From Robiginitomaculum sp. (GTDB lineage: Bacteria; Pseudomonadota; Alphaproteobacteria; Caulobacterales; Maricaulaceae): a DNA stretch of 64,000 bases. Below the pieces are notes generated by a model that saw nothing but the letters and a program-made list of their open reading frames with translations, was not told the origin of the DNA and did no database searches. The translations under genes and the position numbers were made by a program. The stretch lies in assembly GCA_021776525.1 (NCBI GenBank), contig JAJFFT010000005.1, positions 1-64,000 of the forward strand. The letters run 5' to 3'. Positions 43,852 to 53,564 of the stretch are shown piece after piece; position 1 is the stretch's first letter, and each line of letters begins with the position of its first letter.

Positions 43852-46785
43852 CTATAAAGAGACGTTAACACCCATAAAGAGGAGACGACCAACGGAGTCG
43901 TAAACACCTGGGAAGGTATTACCGTTGCCGAAGCCTGCACCAACTGAGGAGCTCAGAGGTGGATCAACATCAAACAAATTGTTGATACCAGCACGGAACG
44001 CCACGTTTTCTTTCATGCGCCATGTAGCCGCAAGATCGATATAGCTTTTTGAGCTAAAGTGATCGTTGATCGTGTTGGTGATGCCGGCGTCCTGGTTAAC
44101 AGAACCGAAATAACGCCATGTGGTGGTCACATCGACATCAAACGGAGACTGCCAAGTACCCATCAAACGGTGACGGTATTCTGGGTTAGGAGTCCCGCAA
44201 TCGCCGCCATAAAGGCCCTTACAAGCAATAATGCCACTACCTGGGAATGACTCGGTGTCGAGTTTATCCAGAATGGTAGAAACATAGTTGAATGTCATGG
44301 AACCAGCATTGCCAAGGTCGACATTGTAGGTTGCAGCAATATCAATACCTGACGTTTTCAGGGTTGCGATATTCACTGATGTTGCAGTGATGCCACCAGT
44401 GCTGCTGTCGATCCACAAGGAACCAGCAACGTCACGTTGGATCAGGTTACAGAATGCTGCATCACCAGTGTTCAGGCAACGCTCAAACGATTCTGTAGGA
44501 GCAATGCTTGAAATGGTCTGGTTCACTTTGATGTCAAAGTAATCAACCGAGATTGACAGACCTGGGACCATGCTTGGCGTCAGGATAACACCCAAAGTGT
44601 AGGTATCTGCAACTTCTGGGTTCAGATTTGGGTTACCACCTGTGATCTGATTGAACTGACCAGCGGCATTATCAGGGATATTGCCGTACTGTGCAGCGGT
44701 AACGCCTGTGTTGGCACATTCAGCCAATGAGCGGAACGGGTTGGTCCCGGCGCAATCATCAAATGAACCATCAGGGTTTTGTGCCAGGTCAAACAGACCT
44801 GTGTTTTGTGCAGAGAACAGCTCGATGATGTTCGGTGCACGCACAGCGCGCTGATACTGACCACGGAAACGGATGTCGTCGATCGGAACCCATGAAATGC
44901 CAGCGGCATAAGTATCGGAAGTAAATCCGTTTTTCACGCCATTGCCGTTCACAGTGTAATCCGAGTAACGATACGCACCGTTAAAGCTCAACTCTTGAGC
45001 CAATGGTGAGTCTGTAACCAGCGGGATTTGTGTTTCAGCATAAAGCTCAAACAAGCGGGTTACGCCAGCAACAGGAAGCGTTGCGCCGCCCACACCGGAC
45101 AAACCACCACCTGGTGTTGCAGAAATCGCATCAGGTTTTCTGGCCAACTCGTCTTTGCGGAATTCGTAACCAACCAACAGTTGGGCACCAGAATCTGCAA
45201 ACGGGCTTTTGACGCCATAGTCGGTCAAATCACCCTGGACGTTACCACCCAGAACTTTTTGCTCGGTAAAGCCATTCACGAAAGCATCCTGTTGGATGAA
45301 GTTAATGGCTTCTTGGGTCACAGCACCTGGAGTAAAGATGTTGTACGGTACGCAACCAGCATTACCAGATTCGCAAACCGGGTTACCATTGCCATCAAGA
45401 ACAACGTTAAGAGCATCGTCAAGATTTGCAATTGAGAAGTCATTTTGCGAAATGCTTGTCAGGTTGGTACGTGAGAATTGACCAAACACATCATAGCTGA
45501 AGTTATCGCCAAGATCGCCGCGGAAACCACCAACCATGCGCCATGTTGTCAGCTCAATGTTGGAATTCCGGCCGCCACCTTCAACGTTACGTTTCAGGAT
45601 CAGGACGTTCGCATCATCTGTAGGACCAGAGCAGTCCAGCACATCAAAGAATGAGCCAGGACCAGAACCCAGGAATGGGTTGTCACAGTTGACAGGACCG
45701 TTGACAGCAAATGTACCCGTAGGGGCGATTTGTGCATCGGTCTTGTTGTTAGCGAATGTAAAGTCAAGATAAGCTTCAACATTGTTGCTTACGTCATAAC
45801 GCGCCAGCGTTGTGAAGTTAAAACGCTCATTCGGACGTTGGAAGAAGTTGAATGGGTTAAAGTTGAAGGTTTGCTCAGGTGCGCCAGTAAACGGAACAAG
45901 CTGACCGCTTGGTGTTTGGAACGTATCTGAAAAGTTATCCAACGAGAAGAAACGACCGGTTGGGGTGGTTGAAGAACCAACACAAGCGATGCCTTCAAAA
46001 GCCGCAGCATTGCCGGAAAGACCAAAGGCACAACCGGAAACGTCCCGTGTGCCTTGTTCAATAGCGTTTTGGTTTTGATAGCTAAGATTAGCAGTTACAT
46101 TGCCACGGCCATCAGCAGAGTTTGCACCCATTGTGACAGACAGTGAAACGTTGCGGCCGTCAAATTGGCTGCCACCTGGGACAGGTTGCAAAGAGCCTTT
46201 AAGAACGTTTTGGGCAAAGCTGTTACTGTTGCTGTCCTGATTGTAGCTGACTTGTGCATCAACTTCGATGCCTTCAAAATCACGCTTCAGGATAAAGTTT
46301 GCAACACCGCCGATGGCATCAGAACCATACACAGCAGATTGACCACCGGTCACCACATCAACGCGCTCAACCAGAGCAGCAGGGATAAGGTCAAGGTTAG
46401 CCGGTGAAGAGTTTGGCGAACCAATAGGAAGACGTTTGCCGTCGATCATCACCAAAGTCCGGATTGAACCCAGACCACGAAGATTGATGTTTGACGTACC
46501 AGAAGCGCCGTTTGAAACTTCACTGGTTTGACCAGCAAAAGCCTGTGGCAGAATGTTCAGCATGTCTTCGATGCGAACCGTACCACGGATCTTGAGTTCT
46601 TCTGATGTGACTTGAGTAATCGGGCTGATGGCAACCAGATTGGACTGTTTCAGGCGCGAACCTGTAACGATGATCGCTTCTTCTGTTGCGCTCTCATCGT
46701 CTGATTGTGCTAGTGCCGGGCTCGCGAGAGCGCCTGCAATAAACGTGGACGCCAGTAGCGCCCCCCGCAATGTATGTGATTTCAC
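43852..46785 (-). CDS. TonB-dependent outer membrane receptor
   Basis: A 977-residue beta-barrel receptor for energised uptake. The signal peptide ends ALAQ. The TonB box region is near EEAIIVTGSRLKQSNL. The plug domain carries RVEDMLNILPQ-like (here RIEDMLNILPQAFAGQ), NINLRGLGSIRTLVMIDGKR and VERVDVVTGGQSAVYGSDAI. A large barrel follows to the C-terminal LFMGVNVSL. It belongs to the long sugar/peptide-type receptors abundant in Caulobacter and sphingomonads, but the ligand is unknown. The start is GTG 46785 with GGAGG six bases upstream. No adjacent transporter or FecR-like gene is present. Confidence 0.95.
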   Translation of the reverse strand: MKSHTLRGALLASTFIAGALASPALAQSDDESATEEAIIVTGSRLKQSNLVAISPITQVTSEELKIRGTVRIEDMLNILPQAFAGQTSEVSNGASGTSNINLRGLGSIRTLVMIDGKRLPIGSPNSSPANLDLIPAALVERVDVVTGGQSAVYGSDAIGGVANFILKRDFEGIEVDAQVSYNQDSNSNSFAQNVLKGSLQPVPGGSQFDGRNVSLSVTMGANSADGRGNVTANLSYQNQNAIEQGTRDVSGCAFGLSGNAAAFEGIACVGSSTTPTGRFFSLDNFSDTFQTPSGQLVPFTGAPEQTFNFNPFNFFQRPNERFNFTTLARYDVSNNVEAYLDFTFANNKTDAQIAPTGTFAVNGPVNCDNPFLGSGPGSFFDVLDCSGPTDDANVLILKRNVEGGGRNSNIELTTWRMVGGFRGDLGDNFSYDVFGQFSRTNLTSISQNDFSIANLDDALNVVLDGNGNPVCESGNAGCVPYNIFTPGAVTQEAINFIQQDAFVNGFTEQKVLGGNVQGDLTDYGVKSPFADSGAQLLVGYEFRKDELARKPDAISATPGGGLSGVGGATLPVAGVTRLFELYAETQIPLVTDSPLAQELSFNGAYRYSDYTVNGNGVKNGFTSDTYAAGISWVPIDDIRFRGQYQRAVRAPNIIELFSAQNTGLFDLAQNPDGSFDDCAGTNPFRSLAECANTGVTAAQYGNIPDNAAGQFNQITGGNPNLNPEVADTYTLGVILTPSMVPGLSISVDYFDIKVNQTISSIAPTESFERCLNTGDAAFCNLIQRDVAGSLWIDSSTGGITATSVNIATLKTSGIDIAATYNVDLGNAGSMTFNYVSTILDKLDTESFPGSGIIACKGLYGGDCGTPNPEYRHRLMGTWQSPFDVDVTTTWRYFGSVNQDAGITNTINDHFSSKSYIDLAATWRMKENVAFRAGINNLFDVDPPLSSSVGAGFGNGNTFPGVYDSVGRLLFMGVNVSL

Positions 46786-46928
46786 TTTAAACCTCCAAAA
46801 ATGTTGAGGGCTGTACCCCTTCCACCGGCCATATCTGAGTCACCCCAAATGCAGACGCAGCAAGAAACGCGGCTCCCCTTTCCTTCCCAGTCAAAATCGT
46901 TACCGGATTTTAACCTGAGATTGGGCGA

Positions 46929-46957
46929 CTAATACGCACGACAAGACCAACCGTCAA
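46929..46957 (-). promoter_or_regulatory. TonB receptor gene promoter
   Basis: On the minus strand TTGACG (46952-46957), a 17-base spacer, TATTAG (46929-46934). It gives a leader of about 135 bases. The rest of the 458-base gap 46786-47243 shows no gene or other clear site. Confidence 0.65.
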
Positions 46958-47243
46958 CAAGTGCGCATGAATGGCATGAAGAAACGTACAAGCCGTTGCA
47001 AAAATGACGCAATCCGACGAGGCGTACCATTTTTGGGTTAGGTTTTAAGGCGGGAATCCCCTATAGGGCGATGACGGTGCTACAATGACGTGTATGACCC
47101 GTTGTCAAATGTGTTTGGTTTGCGGCGGTGGGCTGTATTTACGATGAAGCACGTATTAAAATGTACTTTTCTGCATCCGTTTCCCGCCCTGGTGCATCTT
47201 ATATCTGACGGCACCGAAGCCGCATAAAAATGGAGAATAAAAA

Positions 47244-47627
47244 ATGGAGTTAGGATTACTGGTACCGCTGTCGCCGTTTATTATGGTAATCGCAATTGTA
47301 TGGTTCGTCTCTCAGGCACGTGCCAGATCGAATGAGGCTGTTCAGAAAACAGTGCAAAAAGCGATTGAAAAAGGCGTTGAGCTGACCCCTGACACAATCA
47401 AGGCGATGGGTGTGCAGCCCAATCGGGAACCCAACAGTGACTTGCGTCGTGGTTTGATTCTTATTGCAACAGCACTTGGTCTTGTGGTTTTAGGCTATGG
47501 AATAGGTATTGCTGACGGTGATGAAGAAGCGACGGCTATTTTGTCCAGTATTGCGGCTATTCCAGGCTTTATCGGCCTTGCATTGATCGGCATGCACATC
47601 TTTGCCAATAAAAAGCCGTCAGACTAA
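47244..47627 (+). CDS. DUF6249-type membrane protein
   Basis: A 127-residue membrane protein with helices at about 5-23, 70-90 and 100-120 and a charged cytoplasmic loop (KTVQKAIEKGVELTPDTIKAMG). This fits the DUF6249 pattern found beside ECF sigma factors in alphaproteobacteria and others. It lies 21 bases before the sigma gene and is probably part of the same operon, maybe as a sensor partner; this role is inferred. Confidence 0.75.
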   Translation: MELGLLVPLSPFIMVIAIVWFVSQARARSNEAVQKTVQKAIEKGVELTPDTIKAMGVQPNREPNSDLRRGLILIATALGLVVLGYGIGIADGDEEATAILSSIAAIPGFIGLALIGMHIFANKKPSD

Positions 47628-47648
47628 CGATCGCTTGGGGCACGCAAG

Positions 47649-48197
47649 ATGGCTGCAAATGATATGGAACTGGCCGGACTTGTCGCGGCAACGGGGGACC
47701 GGCGTGCTTTTAGCCAGCTGGTCGTCCGTCACCAAACACTGGTCCGCGCGATGTTGACCCGTATGACAGGCAATCATGCACTGGCTGATGATCTGGCACA
47801 GGATGCGTTTATCAAGGCCTATCGCAAAATTGCCACGTTTAGCGGCAAAGGTAGCTTTAAAAGCTGGTTGTGTCGCATAGCCTATACGGAGTTTTTGCAA
47901 TCGGCACGCAAACGTAAGGCTGCTGCTGCAGCACTGGAGCGATATAAGGCGCACCAGGACATTGAAGAGCGGCAACAAAATTGGGATGCTGGTGATGCAA
48001 TGGATCTTGACCGGGCCTTATCGCATCTCAGCGAGGTGGAGCGTACAGTGATTGTGTTGTGTTTTTCCTCGGGGATGAGCCATAGTGAGGCGGCCGAGGT
48101 GACCGGATTGCCCTTGGGCACGGTTAAGTCGCATATTAACAGAGGTAAGGCCAAAATGCGTGCCTTGCTCGAAGAAAAGGAGGCTGTGCAGGTATGA
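47649..48197 (+). CDS. ECF-type RNA polymerase sigma factor
   Basis: A 182-residue sigma-70 family protein with only regions 2 and 4. Region 2 has HALADDLAQDAFIKAYRKI near 41 and SFKSWLCRIAYTEF near 70. Region 4 has RTVIVLCFSSGMSHSEAAEV and GLPLGTVKSHINRGKAKMR near 155. It should direct polymerase to a small stress or envelope regulon. Its stop overlaps the next gene's start (ATGA), the usual sigma/anti-sigma arrangement. Confidence 0.92.
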   Translation: MAANDMELAGLVAATGDRRAFSQLVVRHQTLVRAMLTRMTGNHALADDLAQDAFIKAYRKIATFSGKGSFKSWLCRIAYTEFLQSARKRKAAAAALERYKAHQDIEERQQNWDAGDAMDLDRALSHLSEVERTVIVLCFSSGMSHSEAAEVTGLPLGTVKSHINRGKAKMRALLEEKEAVQV

Positions 48198-48526
48198 TGA
48201 CCCCTGAAGATGGATTTGACGCTCGACTTAGTGCTGCCTTTGATCGGGCGGATGCTGAAATTACGCCGGATGAGAGCTTTACCAGACATGTTGAGACACG
48301 CCTGGGGCTGGCTTTGAACCCACGAACTATGGTGTTGGGCGGGGCCGGGGCCAGTGGTTCGGCTTTGGCGGCAAGCCAGATGGAGCGTCTGGCTGATGGT
48401 TTGCAGTTTGACAACGCATTGCTGACACAATTTTTTGATCTGGTTGGCACGCAAAGCATAGTTGCTGTGGTGTTTGCCCTGGTGGCTGCTACTTTTATCT
48501 ATGTTTTGCCCAGCAGGCGCGTTTGA
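48194..48526 (+). CDS. Putative anti-sigma factor, membrane-anchored
   Basis: A 110-residue protein: a soluble, acidic N-terminal part (EDGFDARLSAAFDRADAEIT), a small Gly/Ala-rich middle, and one C-terminal transmembrane helix near 88-106 (IVAVVFALVAATFIYVL). Coupled translation with the sigma gene suggests an anti-sigma role, but no ZAS zinc motif is present. Confidence 0.6.
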   Translation: MMTPEDGFDARLSAAFDRADAEITPDESFTRHVETRLGLALNPRTMVLGGAGASGSALAASQMERLADGLQFDNALLTQFFDLVGTQSIVAVVFALVAATFIYVLPSRRV

Positions 48527-48626
48527 CCGTTATTACGTGGTTGCCGTTCGGGAAATGTGAGGATAGGTTCAGCCGCCAGCAAAAAGGGCGCAATTGGCGC
48601 CATAAACAGCCACAGGTTCATACGCA

Positions 48627-49322
48627 GTGTCAGATGTTTTTAATGAAGTTGATGAGGAGCTGCGTCGCGACAAGACGCAGGAGCTTTTCACCCGTTATCG
48701 CCCGCTTATGATTGCGGTCACACTGGCCATTGTGTTGGGGGTTAGCGGTTATAAAGGCTTGGAATATTATCAGGCACAGGAACAGTCACGCGCCGCCGAG
48801 GGCTTTAATCATGCGGCAACCCTGCTTCAGGTTGGTGATGTTGCTGCGGCCGAGGCGGCTTATGCGCAATTTTCCAAAGATGGCCCCAAAGGGTATGCGG
48901 CACTGGCCTTGATGGAACAGGCGGCGATTAAGGCGCAAACCGGCAAGCCTGCCGAGGCGGCACAACTCTATTCACAGGCGGCTGATGCATTCAGCGACCC
49001 TCTGTACAAGGACCTGGCAACTTTGCGGGCGGTTCTGGTTGTCGCAGATTCGCTCGAACTGGCGGATTTGGAAGCCAAGCTGTCTTTGCTGACCGGACCA
49101 GGGCGACCCTTCCGCTTTACGGCACGGGAATTACTGGCGGCTAAAGCCTTTGAAGAGGGCAATCTGAACCGCGCGCGTGAAGACTACACTTATCTCTCTA
49201 TGGCGTTAGATGCGCCAAGCGGGGCGCGTAACCGTGCCGCACAGGCGTTGGCTGTTCTTGGCCCGGCACCAAAAGAGGCCCAGCCGCAAGCCGTTCAAGC
49301 TGATGAGGAAAGCACACAATGA
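48627..49322 (+). CDS. YfgM-like TPR membrane protein
   Basis: A 231-residue protein with an N-terminal membrane helix (about 27-44, LMIAVTLAIVLGVSGYKGL) and a periplasmic tetratricopeptide domain (EGFNHAATLLQVGDVAAAEAA and later repeats). This is the YfgM/ancillary SecYEG translocon family, which in proteobacteria lies directly before bamB and der, as here. It overlaps bamB by four bases (ATGA). Confidence 0.85.
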   Translation: MSDVFNEVDEELRRDKTQELFTRYRPLMIAVTLAIVLGVSGYKGLEYYQAQEQSRAAEGFNHAATLLQVGDVAAAEAAYAQFSKDGPKGYAALALMEQAAIKAQTGKPAEAAQLYSQAADAFSDPLYKDLATLRAVLVVADSLELADLEAKLSLLTGPGRPFRFTARELLAAKAFEEGNLNRAREDYTYLSMALDAPSGARNRAAQALAVLGPAPKEAQPQAVQADEESTQ

Positions 49323-50752
49323 AACGCATTGTTTTGGGGTTTTGCACCCTGATGCTCTTGGTTGGCGGCTGTTCAACCGTTAGCAAGGTCATTCCTTTTG
49401 TTGGCGGTAATGATGACAAGGACAAGGCCAAACAGGGCGCTTTGCCTGATGAAGAACAACGCATATCTATCCTGACGTTCGAACAGGCTTTACAGGTTGA
49501 TGACGGCGCGGCGGATACGCCTATTGTGCTGCCTCAGGCCTATATCAATGCGGACTGGTCACAATCGGGCGCGTTTCCCAGCCACGCCCCACAACATCTC
49601 AGCGCCGGCGACGGGCTTGAAAAGGTCTGGAAGCACAGTATCGGCAAGTCCAGCTATACCAAAGGGCGAATAGTCGCCCCACCAGTGATCGCAGGTGGTG
49701 TGCTCTATGTGCTTGATGCTAAGGGGATAATTCGCGCAATTGATACGGAAAGCGGCCAGACAAAATGGCGCACGACTGTGCTGCCAGAACGAAAAGTTCT
49801 GCCCAAGGAAGATCGCCGTGGGCGTTTTGGTGCCGGGTGGCGCGGTGTTTTCAAACTGGGCTTCAATAGTGGCCGCGAGGGCTATGGCGGCGGTTTGGCT
49901 GTTTCTGGCGGGCGTTTGTATATGGTTTCAGGCTATGGTCTGGCCGCGGCGCTGGATGTTAAAACCGGTGATGAAATATGGCGGACTGAAACGCCTACAC
50001 CGATTCACAGCGCCCCCAGCCTGGCCGAAGGGCGGATGTTTGCCGTCACCCAGGACGATGAACTTTATGCCTTTGATAGTGATACGGGCGAAGTGCTATG
50101 GACGTTTCAGGGCATTTCAGAACCAGCTCGTATTCTAGCGGCATCAAGCCCATCTGTGTATGGCGAAGTTGTTGTTGCGCCGTTTGCCTCTGGTGAGCTT
50201 GTTGCGCTGCGGGTACAAAACGGCCGCAATATGTGGTCCGAATCTCTGACCCGTCAGGCGGGCATGACGGCTTTGGCGTCCTTGAACGATATTGCCGGCG
50301 CCCCTGTGATCTTTGACCGTACCGTTTATGCCATCAGTCATTCAGGGCTTCTGGCCGCTGTGGATATGCGTTCTGGTACACGTTTGTGGAGCCGACAGGT
50401 CGGCGGCATAAACATGCCTTGGCTTGCTGGTGATCATTTGTTTGTTGTCACCAATGAGGGACAGGTTTCTGCCTTGTCCCGTCATGATGGCCGGGTGCGC
50501 TGGGTGCGTGATCTGCCGCGTTATCGCAAAGTCAAAAAGCAAAAAGGACGGATCAGCTGGGCCGGACCGGTTCTGGCTGGTGGTAAGCTGGTTCTGGTGT
50601 CCTCGCGGGGTAATATTTTGCATCTTTCGCCACAAACAGGTGAAACCGTTGCCGAAGCCCGCTTTAATGACGCGTTTTTTATCGCCCCCATTGTCGCGAA
50701 CGAGAACATTTACCTGCTTTCCGATAATGCAATGCTGTACAAGCTGCGCTAG
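49319..50752 (+). CDS. bamB: Outer membrane assembly lipoprotein BamB
   Basis: A 477-residue lipoprotein of the BAM complex: signal ending LLVGGC, then an eight-bladed PQQ-like beta-propeller with repeated patterns such as YVLDAKGIIRAIDTESGQTKW, YAFDSDTGEVLWTF and VDMRSGTRLWSRQ. It is longer than E. coli BamB (about 390), as usual in alphaproteobacteria. It is coupled to the yfgM-like gene and followed by der. Confidence 0.93.
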   Translation: MKRIVLGFCTLMLLVGGCSTVSKVIPFVGGNDDKDKAKQGALPDEEQRISILTFEQALQVDDGAADTPIVLPQAYINADWSQSGAFPSHAPQHLSAGDGLEKVWKHSIGKSSYTKGRIVAPPVIAGGVLYVLDAKGIIRAIDTESGQTKWRTTVLPERKVLPKEDRRGRFGAGWRGVFKLGFNSGREGYGGGLAVSGGRLYMVSGYGLAAALDVKTGDEIWRTETPTPIHSAPSLAEGRMFAVTQDDELYAFDSDTGEVLWTFQGISEPARILAASSPSVYGEVVVAPFASGELVALRVQNGRNMWSESLTRQAGMTALASLNDIAGAPVIFDRTVYAISHSGLLAAVDMRSGTRLWSRQVGGINMPWLAGDHLFVVTNEGQVSALSRHDGRVRWVRDLPRYRKVKKQKGRISWAGPVLAGGKLVLVSSRGNILHLSPQTGETVAEARFNDAFFIAPIVANENIYLLSDNAMLYKLR

Positions 50753-50787
50753 GTGATGCTGGCGCATGTTGCGCTGTGGAATTTAAG

Positions 50788-52149
50788 ATGTCTTTGAAAC
50801 TGGTTATCACCGGGCGCCCGAATGTGGGCAAATCGACACTGTTCAATCGTTTGGCCGGGCGCAAACTTGCGCTTGTCCATGACCGGCCCGGTGTGACACG
50901 GGATCGCCGTGAAGGTTTTGGCCGGTTTGGCGATATGGATTTGACTCTGGTGGATACCGCTGGGCTGGAAACCGCCAAAATCGGTCTTGAGGCCGATATG
51001 CGTACCCAGACCTTGCACGCGGTTGGTGATGCCGATATTTGCCTGTTTCTGGTTGATGCCCGCACCGGTATTACACCTCTGGATCAGGTTTTTGCCGAAA
51101 TCTTGCGCAAGTCCGGTTGTCCTGTTGTTCTGGTGGCCAACAAGACCGAAGGCCGGGCCGGTCGCGACGGCATGTTGGATGCGTATTCGCTGGGCCTTGG
51201 TGAGCCAGTGGCCGTATCCGCTGAGCATAATGAGGGCATGGGCGAATTGTTTGTCGCCATTGTGGACGCGGCCAAGGTGGCCGGTCTGGATAGCGAAGAA
51301 CAGGTCGACGAAGACGATGAGGCCGGAAAGCCATTGCGCATAGCCGTTATCGGTCGCCCTAATGCCGGTAAATCGACGCTGATCAATGGGTTAGTTGGCG
51401 AGGAAAGGTTGATCACCGGGCCGGAAGCCGGCGTAACACGGGATTCGATTGCCGTGGACTGGTCATGGGATGGGCGCCCGGTGCGCCTTGCCGATACGGC
51501 GGGAATGCGCAAGCGGGCCAAGATCACCGATCATCTGGAAAAAATGGCTGTGAGTGACAGTCTGAAATCCATCGTTTTTGCCGAAGTCGTTGTGGTCGTT
51601 ATGGATGCCCTGTCGCCGTTGGATAAGCAGGATTTGCAATTGGCCGATCTGGCTGAACGCGAGGGCCGGGCCGTGGTCTTCGCAGTGACCAAATGGGATT
51701 TGGTGCGCGATAAGGCCGAGCTGTTGGCGCACCTCAAAGAGCGTCTGGCGCGTCTGTTGCCACAATTGCGCGGCGCACCACTGGTCACGTTGTCGGGGTT
51801 GACCGGGCGGGGGCTGAAACGCCTGATGCCTGCTATCGAAAGCATTCACAAAGACTGGAATGCGAAGATCAAAACCCGTGACCTGAATGACTGGCTGAAA
51901 TCCATGACCCAGCGTCACCCGCCGCCCGCCGTCCAGGGGCGACGCATCAAGCCGCGTTATATCAGCCAAACCAAAAGCCGCCCGCCAACCTTTGTATTGA
52001 TGTGTTCGCGTGCCAAGTATTTGCCTTCGGCATATAAACGCTATCTTATCAATGGGTTGCGCGATGATTTTGATCTGCTTGGCGTGCCGATTCGGTTGAT
52101 CGTCAAAGCGGGTAAAAACCCTTATGAAGATAAAAAGGACGACGGATAA
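50788..52149 (+). CDS. der: Ribosome biogenesis GTPase Der
   Basis: A 453-residue double-GTPase that matures the 50S subunit. First G domain: GRPNVGKST near 9, DTAGLE near 57, and NKTE in place of the usual NKxD. Second G domain: GRPNAGKST near 191, DTAGMR near 239 and TKWD near 304. The KH-like C-terminal domain ends in YEDKK. ATG 50788 is chosen; GTG 50776 adds four residues. Confidence 0.96.
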   Translation: MSLKLVITGRPNVGKSTLFNRLAGRKLALVHDRPGVTRDRREGFGRFGDMDLTLVDTAGLETAKIGLEADMRTQTLHAVGDADICLFLVDARTGITPLDQVFAEILRKSGCPVVLVANKTEGRAGRDGMLDAYSLGLGEPVAVSAEHNEGMGELFVAIVDAAKVAGLDSEEQVDEDDEAGKPLRIAVIGRPNAGKSTLINGLVGEERLITGPEAGVTRDSIAVDWSWDGRPVRLADTAGMRKRAKITDHLEKMAVSDSLKSIVFAEVVVVVMDALSPLDKQDLQLADLAEREGRAVVFAVTKWDLVRDKAELLAHLKERLARLLPQLRGAPLVTLSGLTGRGLKRLMPAIESIHKDWNAKIKTRDLNDWLKSMTQRHPPPAVQGRRIKPRYISQTKSRPPTFVLMCSRAKYLPSAYKRYLINGLRDDFDLLGVPIRLIVKAGKNPYEDKKDDG

Positions 52150-52211
52150 AACCGCCTGGCCGGTCAAAACGTCGCATTGGCATTTACGGTAATATAGAGC
52201 ACAAGCGCGCT

Positions 52212-53564
52212 ATGGACCCTGCACACAAAAAATACGCTCTGGCCGAGGTGCCACGCTATACCAGCTACCCGACGGCCGTACAGTTTACGGACGCTATTGG
52301 CGAGGCCGATTACCGTTTGTGGTTGTCGCAAATTGTACCGGGTGAGCCGCTCTCGCTTTATGTCCATGTCCCGTTTTGCCAAAAAATGTGCTGGTATTGC
52401 GGGTGTCACACCACGGTGGCCCATACCTATGACCGAGTTGGTGTATATGCGACTGATCTGATCGCCGAAATCGACCTGTTGGCGGCGGCTTTGCCCGTCC
52501 ATCATGGTGGTCTGGCCCATGTGCATTTTGGCGGTGGCAGTCCAACATTGCTCAGCGATGGGGACTTTGCCGCCATAACGGCCAAAATTATCGCGGCCTT
52601 TGGGGCGCGCGATGACATGGAACTGGCGGTGGAAATTGACCCGCGCACCATGAATGCACAAAAAGCGGCGGCGCTGGCCAATGCCGGTGTAACGCGGGCC
52701 TCGCTGGGTGTGCAGGATTTTAACAAACATGTGCAGGAAAAAATCAACCGCATACAACCGTTTTCCCTTGTCAAACAAACCGTTGAATGGTTGCGTGATG
52801 CGGGCATTGGCGCCATCAATTTTGACCTGATTTACGGCTTGCCCGGGCAAAGCGTTGACGATGTCCGCCGCAGTACAGAACTGGCATTGTCTTTGCGCCC
52901 TGATCGCCTGGCGGTGTTTGGTTATGCCCATGTGCCCTGGTTCAAAAAACATCAGGAAATGATCAAACAGGAAGACCTGCCAGGCATGGAGGAGCGTTTT
53001 GCCGAGGCCCATACGGTGGGGCAGGTTTTGCAAAATGCCGGATATGTGGCGGTTGGGTTTGATCATTATGCTCACCCGGATGATGCCATGGCCAAGGCCG
53101 TGGGTTCTGGCGCGTTGCGCCGTAATTTTCAGGGCTATACCACCGATACGGCGGATACGCTGCTGGGCCTTGGTGCGTCCTCAATCGGGGCCTTGGGGCC
53201 GGGTTATGTGCAAAATGCCCCGGCAATGGATGCATGGCGTAATGCCATACACGCCGGGCAGTTGCCGGTTATCCGGGGCGTTAAACTGGACGGTGAAGAC
53301 GCTATGCGCCGGGCCGCAATTATGACGATGATGAGCGCGCTGGAACTTGATCTTGCCGCCCATGCAGAGGCTTTTAACGCGCCGATAAATGCCATGGATG
53401 ATGCGCTGGAAAAACTACTACCGCTGGCCGAAGATGGTCTGGTGACCCTCTATGACCGTCGTGTCACGGTAACCGAAGCGGGACGGGTGTTTGTGCGCAA
53501 TATTGCGGCGTGTTTTGATACCCACTGGCAACCCAGTGCCAAGCGGCATTCGCGTGCTGTTTAA
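52212..53564 (+). CDS. hemN: Oxygen-independent coproporphyrinogen III oxidase
   Basis: A 450-residue radical SAM enzyme of heme synthesis for low-oxygen growth. The cluster motif CQKMCWYCGC (CxxxCxxCxC) is near 59, the HemN opening KYALAEVPRYTSYPTA is intact, and VHFGGGSPTLL and INFDLIYGLPGQ follow. Its length and HemN-type C-terminal domain distinguish it from HemW. It converges on the SDR gene; the two stop codons share the bases TTAA. Confidence 0.95.
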   Translation: MDPAHKKYALAEVPRYTSYPTAVQFTDAIGEADYRLWLSQIVPGEPLSLYVHVPFCQKMCWYCGCHTTVAHTYDRVGVYATDLIAEIDLLAAALPVHHGGLAHVHFGGGSPTLLSDGDFAAITAKIIAAFGARDDMELAVEIDPRTMNAQKAAALANAGVTRASLGVQDFNKHVQEKINRIQPFSLVKQTVEWLRDAGIGAINFDLIYGLPGQSVDDVRRSTELALSLRPDRLAVFGYAHVPWFKKHQEMIKQEDLPGMEERFAEAHTVGQVLQNAGYVAVGFDHYAHPDDAMAKAVGSGALRRNFQGYTTDTADTLLGLGASSIGALGPGYVQNAPAMDAWRNAIHAGQLPVIRGVKLDGEDAMRRAAIMTMMSALELDLAAHAEAFNAPINAMDDALEKLLPLAEDGLVTLYDRRVTVTEAGRVFVRNIAACFDTHWQPSAKRHSRAV

